A stretch of 64,000 bases of DNA from Sphaerolaimus hirsutus (lineage: Eukaryota > Nematoda > Chromadorea > Monhysterida > Sphaerolaimidae). The notes under the pieces were generated by a model. That model was not told the DNA's origin. It saw only the letters and a program-made list of their open reading frames with translations, and made no database searches. Where the stretch lies: NCBI GenBank assembly GCA_964036195.1, contig OZ038452.1, positions 14,564,704 through 14,628,703 of the forward strand. The letters run 5' to 3'. Numbering within the stretch: position 1 is the stretch's first letter; the number at the start of each line of letters is the position of its first letter. Shown one piece after another: positions 46,101 through 58,100 of this stretch. Both the position numbers and the translations under genes were made by a program.

Positions 46101-49100
46101 CCCTGGCATTGTCTCAATTTTTCCAGAGTGTCCAATTCACAAGTTCACCACCCATTTTTTTATTTCATTTCGAGTGTAATATCTCCGTCTATGGGGTTTT
46201 TATAAAGCTGAAACATTGAATACCGTATATCCTCGATTAAGTCCCCCCTCGAATAACTCCCCCCTCTCAAATAACTCCACCCTGTTAGCAGACTGAGGAA
46301 AAAATAACTCCTCCCTCGAAGAACCCCCCTCTTCAATGGGTGACTAACATCTCCATATACAAAACAACGTTTTTATGTGAGTTTTCTCGAAAAGGATGCA
46401 TTTATTGCAGCGTATCTTCACTATCATTCATTTCATTGCATGAATTAAAAAATTTTAATTCTGACTTACAGGTTTATGCAACCAATTCAACCCTATTTTT
46501 ACAATATATTGATCATGCAGTTTACTTAATATTTTGACGAAAAAATAACTCTCCTCTCGAATAACTCCCCCTCTCGATTAACTCCCCCCTCAAAAAGTTC
46601 TGACAAAAAATTAACTCCCCGGGGGACTTATTCAAGGATATATGGTATATAAAGTTGTAACACCCCCCTACTCTGCTTCAATGGGGGCAACTCACTACTG
46701 AGTGGGTTGCCCTATATGCAACACTTTTTTGGCTTTTTTGGTGTCCCAAACAAGTTCACCACCCACTTGATTAACTACAAGTCGAGGGTCGTATCTCCAG
46801 CTGTGAGGGTGGTAGAAAGCTGAAATTTGTGGGATATTTTGCCAACAACCCCCTAACAATACACCAGTGCGGCTGCCTGCCAGCGACCAACTACGTTGCT
46901 GCATGTACAATTGTTCATTTTATTTAACAACCCAAGTATCCCAAACAACTTCATCATAAAAAATGTTGTGAGAACATACATGATATAAAATTGAGTCAGA
47001 TTGGAACCCTAGTCATTAAAAAAAAATTTCAGTTGGACACCCACACCCAACAGCAAACCGAAAATTTCACTTTAAACCAATTTTTTTGTTTCACACTCAA
47101 AACGTTAGTTTACAAAGTTCACTAAGGAAGGGTCCAAGGTTCAAAGTTACTTGAACAACATGACCTCTAAAATGCCCCCATAAGGAAATTTATTTGGGGT
47201 GAATATTATGATGTCATAATCACATCATCAGAGGAACAAAATTTGACACAATTTTCATTTTTTTCATGCACCCCAAATAAATTTCCTTATGCAGGCATTT
47301 TAGAGGTTACGTTGTTTACATAACTTTGAACCTTAGACCCTCTCCTAGTGAATTTTGTAAACCAACTTTTTAAGTGTGAAACAAAAAATTGGTTTTATGT
47401 TAAATTTTCAGTCTGCGGTTTATGGGACAGGGTGGGTGTCCTACTGAAAAAATGTAATGAGCAGAACTAGGGTTCAAATCTTATTCAATTTTATATCAGG
47501 TATGTTCTCACAACATTTTTTATACTGCAGTTGGGTGGCGAACTTGTTTGGGAGACTTGGGTTGTTAAAAAAAAATGAACAACTTTAAATGGGGCGACCC
47601 ATGCTGTAGTGGGTCGTCGGCGGCCACCCACGGGTGTATTGTGAGGGGGGTTGTTTGCAAGACATCTCCCAAATTTCAGCTTTCTATCACCCTCACAGCT
47701 GGAGATATGGCCCTCGTAGTGTAGCTAATCAAGTGGGTGGTGAACTTGTTTGGGACACCAAAAAAGCCACAAAAAATGTTTGCATATAGGGCGACCCACC
47801 CTGTAGTGAGTCGCCGCACCTTCCCCAGTTGATATGGAGTAGCGGGGTGTTAGGACTATATACCCACCAAATATTAGCTTTATACCACTCCCATAGCTAG
47901 AGATACTGCATCTGATGTGAAATAAAAAATGGGTGGTAAACTTGTCCGGGAAGGTGTTTAATAAGTATTTATATCAAGTAATAATGTCATTGGTCTCCAT
48001 CCCTCCAATAAGTCTTTGATCCTTTCAATTTCAGTAAGGATGGCACTATTCATGACACTGCAAAAATTGTACAACATATTTACCTTTGCTTGCAGGGAAC
48101 ACTGCATCATCCACTTCCCAAAGTCCCACTGAAGAAAAAGAAGTTCCATATTGGGAAAGCGACCAGGACTGGTCAGACTAATGTGGGTGCATGTAAATAT
48201 ATTTTTATTGCCTGTTCTAGCAGGCAGGGGTCTCCAAGATTTTGGCCCTCGCGGGGGCTGGATAGATAGCAAATCGGTCCTCCAGAGGGATAGATAGCTG
48301 AAAATTTATTGAGGGGGGGGGGGGCTGGGAGGGGGCTCTCGGGGGCAAAATATATAGTCTTTTTCAGTGCATAGCAGGCAGAAAGGGGAAAAATCACTAA
48401 AAACAGGTTCAAAGTAGCCAAAAATGGCTAAAAATAGGTATATCAACATGTGTATAGGTGAAAGACGTGATTTTGAAGGTGAAAAACTATAAAATGGTAT
48501 GACAATTAACGATTTTGTCCAAAAATTGGGTAAATTTTCTCAAAAATCGCTCCAGATAGGTAGGTAGCTGAGCGATTTTGGGGGTGGCTAAGGGGGTAGT
48601 AGTCAAAAAAATTTGCCTCGGGATAGATAGATAGCTGAGCGGCCTCCGGGATAGATAGATAGCTGGCGGATTTGGGGGGAAACTCCCCTCTGCCCCCCCC
48701 CCTTTAGGAGACCCCTGCTAGCAGGTGTTCCCAGTGGAGAATCTATGACATTGAAAGTAAACAATTCTCTTCACTCAGGGTAAGCACAGGGGCTTCAATG
48801 CAGCCAAAACGGGCCATAAGTATCAGAAAGTTATGACAACTGGAGGTATGTACTTCATGTCCATTTCGTTGCCAATTTTTACATGGGAAGTTGCTTAAAT
48901 ATATCCCACCCGAATCATCAGCAGAGTCCAGCAAGGCAACAGATATTTGGGGCAGTGGTGCTGCAGCCGATGATTCAACCCAATCTGAGAGCGAGAACTC
49001 GCTGGTTGGCAATAATTTGTGTTGTCACTTGTACAGGGGTCTCCAAGATCTTGGCCCTCATGGGGGCTGGATAGATAGCAAATCGCTCCTCCAGAGGGAT

Positions 49101-52100
49101 AGATAGCTGAAAATTTTTCTGGGGGGGGCTCGCGGGGGCAAAATATATAGGCTTTTCAGTGCATAGAAGGCAGAAACGGAAAAAAATCGCTAAAAACAGG
49201 TTAAAAGTAGCTAAAAATAGGTATATAAACATGTGTATAGGCGAAAGCCGCGATTTTGAAGGTGAAAAACTATAAAATATATAAAAAAATTAACGATTTT
49301 GAGCGAAAATTGGGGCAAAATTTCTCAAAAATCGCTCCAGATAGGTAGATTGCTGGCCGATTTTGGGGATAGATAGGTAAAATTTTTGCGTCCGGGATAG
49401 ATAGATAGCTGAGCGGCCTCCGAGATAGATAGAAAGCTGGCGGATTTGGGGGGGGCAGCCCCCCCCTCTAGGAGACCCCTGCACTTGTCACCCACCTTTC
49501 TCCGTTGCTGATGTTGGGCGCGTTTCAAAAAATCTTTTCGTCTCTTATTCACCCGATGTTTTGCACATGTGCTGATTACATGTAACATATTTCTTCCAAT
49601 AGAACGGCATACCTCCAATAGAACGGTAGGTTTTGGAACGTTGTTGCGCTCACGAACTGAATAGAACGACAGCCTCCAATTGAATGGCACCTCCACTGGA
49701 ACAGCAGGTAAAAAAGTTGGCGACAAGATAGAACGGCACTATTCTATTAGAAGAAATGCGGCAAGTATTCAATAATAAATACATTGACATGCTCCTATGT
49801 TATTCCGCATCCTTGAATCGGAAACTTAAGGGATCTGTGATAACTGTCTGGATTTGTGCACCTTTTCTTAACGCATCGCTTGACAAGTTGCGAAATTTCC
49901 GTCTGATTTTACATAAATAAATGATATTTTTTACATCCTTTCAGTCCGGCAGTGGTTTGGTTAAGTTTCGCGGCATCGCACAGGCTGCCGTCCGCCCATT
50001 TGGATTCATTACGAATCTAGCAATCACTGCGATCAAGGGTGAGGGTGTGGGCGTGTGAAGGGCTTTTACATTGCTACTAATTTGTTGTTTGTAACCTATG
50101 CAGACGGTGGTTATTGGTTATTGTTCATTTTTCTACGTCTGCATAGGTTACAAACAACAAATTAGTAGTGGGAGTTAAAGAAATTTCTGGCGAAATAATA
50201 AACCCCTCCCTTCGAAACAGTCATTGTTTTGAACGTGTGTCTGCAGTGCCCGGCAGGGGTCTCGAATGGGGGGGGGGGTTGGGGGGGGGTTACCCCCCCC
50301 CAAATCGCTCAGCTATCTACCTATCTGGAGCGATTTTTCAGAAACTATACCCCAATTTTCGCTCAAAATCGCTATTTTTCATACCTATATATAGATTTTC
50401 ACCTCCAAAATCACTGGTTCATGCGTCTAACTGCCTATTTTCAGCTATTTTAAGTACTATATGCTCTTGTATACCCATTTTGAGCTATTTTACACCTACT
50501 TTTAGCGATTTTTCTCCCTTTTCTTCCTTCTATGCCCCGAAAAAGCCTATATATCGAACCACCACAACCCCCCCCCCAAACCCCCCCCCCCCCAACCCCC
50601 CCCAGAAAATTTTTCAGCTATCTATCCCTCCGGAGGAGCGATTTGCTATCTATCCAACCACTCGGAGGGTCAAAATTCAAGATACCCCTGGTGCCCGGGT
50701 CACAAACCAGCTCTTGTCACTCAATTTGGGGGGGGGGGTATTTCGAGGAAATACGGTATCTTTCATTATTTCATCGCACCTGATCTGATCACATGCAATG
50801 TATCCTTCAAAGACCCCCCACAGAAAATTCTACTTTAATCGTATCTCTGTAGTGATAAAACACAGCACACTTCAATCCCACACTACCTACCCAATCCCTG
50901 GCTGAATCCAGAGCTTTCACTGCCACACTCAGATACTACGAACGCCGCCCGAGCCGTGGCCAGCGTGGATTCGACGGCGCCGCGGCTGCGCGACAGCACC
51001 GGGCGTTTCATGTACGAGGCCGAGTCGCCCGACGAGCTGGCGCTGGTGAAGACTGCGGCCGCCTATGATGTTCGATTGCTCAAGAAGAAACCCAACCGGA
51101 AGGCGAAACTGCAAATGCCCGATGGCTCCGTGGCGCGGTCGGTTCTTGTCCTCAAATTCAACCATTTTAAGTCGTGTGAAAAAGTGTGTGATGGCAACGC
51201 TCGCAGCTACGATATTCTACATGTGCTGTGCTTTGATGCCGACCGCAAGCGCATGTCGGTCGTGGTGAAGCGCAGGGGTTCTCGTGCCGGCCCTATACTG
51301 TTTTGCAAAGGTAAACATTTGTTAAGGCCAGAGTTGTTAAAAGTACCAAATTTTTCAAAGTATTTATCTATGTAAATGTAAAGTAGGTATCTTCAATTTT
51401 TCCCTGGAGTGTTATACAGAGAACATAAAGTAAAATTTTTTACTTGAGTAAATGTAAAAATACGTGTTTAGCGTAAAAAACGGCATTCAGAAATGACGTA
51501 GGCCTATTGCGCATCTAAACCCATTGCGCATCTAGGCCCGTAGGCCACATCGCTGGGGGGAAAAAGGGTCACTTTGAAAATATGGTATCCATCGATGGGG
51601 CGGAGTGCGGCACCGCTTTTGAAGTAATTATCTGCGCCCGGTCATGAGTTAATGCGGTATAATCCGCCTACGGCATGAGCTTTGCTCGCACCACTTATGA
51701 AAATAGCCGTTATATCTGCAAATGTAGGTAAATCTTATGCTGGGGCCGGATAGACCAATTATAACTTGATTTGCATTGTCATTTTGTGACTACTTTTATT
51801 CACTAATTACAATGAAAACGTATGATAAAAAATGACCGATGTGAAATCAATTTTTGTTGATACCTTTTGTTGATACCGATTTTTCCACCCAACCAGGCCA
51901 CATTGGGGGGGGGGGGCGTAGATGGGCAAGGTGCACGGGATTCGCGATCTATGTATATAGGTATTGGCGCACAGCCGCGCGGGGCAGTGTCTGTTCGCTG
52001 CGGGGGGGGGGGGCACAGAATAAATCGGGTGTGGCATTTTAGGGGGGATTTCACCAGTATTTCGCGTCATCCCTTTCTGTCGTATGTTGGCCGATTTTGA

Positions 52101-55100
52101 TGCTGTTCGAATATATTGGTGTTTGGGGTCCGGGCTTTTGGGTATGACTATAAAAAGTTTTCCTCGAATAACCTCTCGTATAGATGGGCAAGATGCGGCC
52201 TCTCGTATAGATGGGCAAGATAGATTCAGCGGGCCTAGATGCGCAATGGGTTTAGATGTGCACCGGCACAGGCTCTTCCGAAATCAATGCAGGTGCCGAC
52301 TCTTCCATTCTGGACATACTATCAAAAAAGTACAAGTCATCCAAAGAGGGCACCGAAGTGTTGGCGTGCACACAGCAACACATATCTACCTACGCTTCTG
52401 ATGGATTGCGAACACTTTGCTTTGCTTACAAGGTTGGTGTACCGTAGTTCTCTCTCAGTTCACTATGTTTTCAATTTTTCACACCAAATTTTGATTTTCC
52501 TTCAACGGTAGATAAATATAGAGTGCTTTGATTGAAAATGAAATATTTTGCCCTTCCTACACTTCGCATTTAAATACTCTAATAATTATCCCCGGGATAA
52601 TTTTTTCATCGGACTTTTAGAGTGAAGAATTATTCAAGGGGGATTTTTTTAGTTACAATTTTGTATACAAGCAAGCATATGTCTATAAATTCATTTCATG
52701 AAATATGCTTTGTTAACTGCATAACATGCCATTTTTGTTCAAATTATACACAACAAATTGATCATGTTCCTAAAGAGGGGAATTATTTTTTCCTCACTCG
52801 TCTAACAAGAGAGAATTATTCTAGAAAATACGGTATTTTCTAAAACATTTCAAACACGAAATCGCATTTTCCAAGTACAAATTGCCACATTCTTTACCAC
52901 TGGCGTTCCTCATCACTTAAAATCGCACTTGGCAGCGCCTGTCCCAGTCCGAATTCGACCAGTGGAAGTTGCAGCGAACCCAAATTGAATCACCTGCAGT
53001 CCAAGAAGGCGATGCTAAAAAGCAAATGCTAACTGAGAGTACCAACAGACTAGAAAGCAATCTGACATTTTTGGGCGTCACTGGTATTGAAGATAAATTG
53101 CAGGTTTGTTGTGGTTTGAAATGCACACACACAAAATACATAGTGAATGAGTACTAAAAATTTCAGCTGCCATTTTTTAAACAGTTTCAATGCATGCATC
53201 GGCCATCCCTAGGTTGAAGGTGCATGTGTCCCTGTATCCTATAAAAACCCATTGCTTTTTATGGAACCACCTTTTTTCATTGAATAGAACGCTACACATT
53301 CGTAAAAATCACCAAGTTAAAATACCGGTCCCTCATCAGCTGTCAGCCAAAAACACCGAATCACCGCTCGGTTAATTTGATCAACAAAAACAGATTATCA
53401 ACACAGAAATAAGTGGCGATGAAATTCACATTCAGAACAAAACTGCACACTTACTTACAGGACGGCGTGGCCGACTGCGTCAACTCGCTGCGCAGGGCAG
53501 GCATCAAGGTGTGGGTGCTGACCGGCGACAAAATGGAAACGGCCGTATCGATCGCTTTCAGCTCGAAGCTGTTTACCAGGCGCAGCAAGCTGCTCTACTT
53601 GAATGTGCAACCAGCCCACATGCATGACGTTGTCAGTCTGGGGAGTTTTTTTGCATGTGGCACATTTGTGATGGGAATACACTCACCTAACTTAGATTTT
53701 CTACCCCGAAGGGCTTTTTGAAATGACAATCCTTCTGAAAATTATGCAAGTAGACAAGTGACAAGCTTGCATAGATGATAAACCCCTGAACAACCACGGC
53801 ACATTCGTGGTGCCCGCCATGCTGGCGCGAATGGCGCAGCACTTGTGCACATTTTGTTAAGTGCAACGGCGGCCAAACTTACGCCATTGTGTTGCAGTCT
53901 GTATGTCGCTACACGGCATGTTTCACAATGCGTTTTTTCCTGAAAAATTATTTACAGTGCAGTAGAAATTGTGCCACTATGCGCATGCAATTGTCCAGTG
54001 AGCGCAGTTGCCCAGGAGTGTTTGTTGCCCACAGCTGCTGAGTCGATACAGCCAGCATGAAGTAGTTTTGTGTTGGCACAATGAATCACCATTGCATTCC
54101 ATCTACTATTGTCTTTCCTAATCTACAGAAATTGGCAAGCGACTCGATGGGTGATCAGCTGCGCGAGCACCTGGCCACGATGATGGCAGTGGGCGGCGAC
54201 CGTCGCGCTGGCGAGCCCCTCTCTCCTTCGTATGTTGACGGGCCTGCGCGCGCCGGTCGACTAGCTGTCCACACTGTCGACTCGGCAGTCATAGCTCAGA
54301 ACCAGTTCCGGCGCGGCGACAAAGTTCCCACCGCACCTGCGAAACAGGAGCCCATACCTAGTGCTGAGAGCCTCGCTGATGTTGGTTGCTGATAGGTTTG
54401 GCAAATTATAGTGAATGAATAAAACATGCTATACTCCGGTTACTTTACACCCTGCATGTGTGGTTCCGGCTGGAAGTGTGCCAACGATGGTTAACATGTG
54501 CGAGTTTCATAAAAAATGACAAAATTGGTTGTTGTTATAATGTTATTCATTAACATATTCACATCGATTAATTTATTTCGTCTTTTTATGGAAATCGCCA
54601 TTCTAATAATCATTGGCACGCTTCCAACATGACTCATAAATCAGAGCGAGGGCAGAGTATCCTGTACGCCGAGTATATTAACAAAATGGTCTAATAAATT
54701 AATCTTATAAAACACTATTATAAACAAAATACTGCAGTCATTTTTCACACCGTCATGTATTTATTGTAATCACCTGCACTCAGGGGTAGAAAAGGGGTGG
54801 GCGGTTGGGGTTAGGTCACCCCCCCCCCCTTAAATCGCCCTCCAAAGGAGCAATTTGTTATCTATCCAACCCCCGAAGGGTGAAAATCTAGCCTACCCGC
54901 ACTCAGCTGGACGCGGTTGCGGGTCGGATGTACATGCTTCCGGGTGGCAGTTGGGAGCCGCCGCTCTTCCACGTGGCTGCCAGCAAAATCAGACAGCATC
55001 AAGCGAAGAAAGCGTCCGCTGTGGACAGAAACAAGCGCGCGCGCGAAGCGATGCGACGTATTTCGGCCACCGGTCAACTGTCGGCGAGCTTCGATGATGA

Positions 55101-58100
55101 CTTCACCAACACGAATACCAGCTCCAGAATGTTCAGCGCGGAGCAGAGCAGGTATATCTTGGTGATGGTTTTGTCGGTCTGGCTACTTAGATTCCCACCG
55201 ACGCTGACGCCTGTCAAAGCACATAATCATTACAAATCACATAACCATTTAGCTTAAAATTGCTGCAATTGTCTGGCTACAGGTCAGCTCCCGACATGCC
55301 CCTGGATGCGAAGACACCGGGAAAGAAATCTGATGGTTAGTGAAATCATCAATATGCTATCAATATTCCAATTATTTGTTATAGGTAATTTGTTTATCGT
55401 CAAATTGTTAACATTTGTATTTTTCTGCTTGCGACTCATGGTCGCGTGTATATTATAAATATATTATACCGTATAGGTAGTATATCTAATTATCAGAAAA
55501 AAGCAAAAAAAGCTGTATGCATAAATGCACCGGCCTACAGGTGCCATACAATGCATCGCCACCCGCTGTATATATATTAGCCACACTAGTTTACACACAC
55601 CAGTAAACATAAACTTGAGTACTCATAAATCAGCTTTGAACGTATTCGACTTTAATTTTGAGTTTTCCTCGTAGGATCCAAACTAGTTTTCACCGTTTTA
55701 AACTCAAATCATGTAAATTAATTTAATCGAACAGATTATAAAAAAATGTTTTGTTATTTTAAAAATGTGAATCACCAACGAGGTAAATTAAAAAATTATT
55801 AACTTTTTTAATTCTGTTAACTTCTGATAAAATTTTTTTCTGTCGACACTCTTTATGAGCAGTCAATTTTTAGTTTACTTGTTTTAGTAAACTAGTGTGT
55901 GCAGCGACAATGCGTACAGAGGATGACGATGGATTATACGGCACCTGTGTAGACTGGTGCGTTTACGCATATTTGCATATTTTCGCTATGCCGTAATGTA
56001 TTCACTAGGTACTTTGGAGAAACTACAGATACCGGTAGGCGGGGGACGAGCACAAAGAGCGATATGCCCGGCGACGGGACCAAACTGTCGGAGCCGAGGC
56101 CGCGCTTCGGCGTCATTCTGGACGGCGTGGCGCTGCGCTACTGCCTCAACTCGCACAACGTGGCGCTGTTTGCGCGCGTCGCCCGTCGCGCCAGCTCCGT
56201 TCTCTGCTGCAGGGCCACGCCGCTGCAGAAGGTTGGCGCGGCGGGGACGTCGTCAATTCTATTTAAATACTGTAAAATACTATTTGAAGTGAGAAGTGAT
56301 ATGAGACGAGAGAACTGAAATTGCAAGTAAAAAACTAAAAGCGAAATAATTTTAGAAGTTTGATATTTAAAGAAAAGTTTAAAGTTTTCTTTGTATTTAA
56401 TTTTTAACTTCTCATTTCACTTCTCCTTCCGCTTTTACTTGCCATTTCACTTCTCATTTCTCAAATGGTTGTTTTACGTCTCCACTTGCCGAATTGTTAC
56501 CTGGCAAATAGAAACATGATTGCTATCTGCAATTGCAGGCAGCCATCGTGAAGTTGTGCCGGTCGCGTTTGGGCGGCCGCACGCTGGCCATGGGCGACGG
56601 GGCCAACGACGTGTCCATGATCCAGTGCGCCGACGTGGGCGTCGGCATCGCCTCCAAGGAGGGCATGCAGGCGGAGCTCGCCGCTGACTTCGTCCTCGCG
56701 CGCATGAAACACCTCAAAAGGTGATAACTAGTGATGGAAAGGCACCGAAGGGAACCACCCCAGCACCGGTGCTGGTGGGGGCGGTGCCCTACCGGTGCCG
56801 GTGCCATTTTTAGAAAAGCACCTGTGCCGGTGCGGTGCCATATTTCTCGGCCCGGTGCATTTTCCATCACTAATGATCGCATCTCATGTGCACTCGTTTA
56901 TCATTTCACTATTGATTATATCTACTCAGGTTGCTGCTAGTGCAGGGCCATTGGGCAGCTGCCAGGGTTCGCCGCACTGTACGATTTTTCTTCATGAAGG
57001 GCTGCGTGAGTTCGGAATGCATATTTTTATATTTATGCTTGCTTCCGATAACAAATGTTGCAACGTGCAGTTGGAAATATTCGCCATGCTGCTTTACTCC
57101 GTGACGAAGGCGGGCGCGTCGGCCACGCTCGCCCTCACGCAGATCGATTATCTGTTCTACAACATGACCCACACCGCCGCCCTTCCGCTTTCACTGGGTA
57201 TTTTCTGGCAGAGTGCCAGTGCGAAGGTTCTTTTGGCATTGCCCGAATTGTACAAGCGAAAAAATGAGCTGAGAAAAACGGTGAGATGTCATGGATGTTA
57301 TCAGCTTATTGGATTTTGTCAGTTGTTATGTATCTGTTTATTGGTAAATATTTAACTCATCATTTTAGGAGGGTTGGTACTGGCTGACAATATTTGATAC
57401 ATTCACCAAAGCTGTCATCCTGGTCTTCACGCTTCTTACGGTGGGTTATTTGTGAAAATTGAGGAACATGTCTGCAGAGCTGTGAATAGCACTGAGCGTT
57501 TTGTGCCAATTTTGCCAATTGAAAAGTTGAGCCAATTTTGCAGGCACTCGGTCCTACGTACAGCTGCCAAGACATACGCGTGCCCGTATGTTGGTTGCTT
57601 GTAACTGTTGTCAACATCCACTATATCATTGCCAATGAGTACGTGGTGCGTTGTGTTTGATTCGAGTTATCGTGTGGTCGTGTTTATAGGTAACATGACA
57701 TCCCATGCCGAGTCGACTTCTAACCCCTCTTTAATGACCCCCCCCCCCTGTGATAGGTGGAAAAGTTCGGGTCAATCACAAAAACAATCAATGAAGCCAG
57801 ACAGATCAAATAAAGCTACGCCTGGTCTGCACATGCAGTGCAGTGTATGAATTGTGAAAATGCCATGGCAGCGACAACGTAGGCCTATTGTCCATCTAAA
57901 CCCATTGTCCATCTAAGCCAGTTGCCCATCTAGGGAGGGCAATAGATGGGCAACAGCAGGGATTAGCCTCAGCGATCGATCGCTGAGCGAGTGCATAGTA
58001 GAGCAGGGGGTGGGGGGACGGGGGTTAGGGAGCGGCGTTTAGACAACATGTTTTTCATAGTGTGGTGGATAAAACACATAGGCCTACACAATGGACCTCC

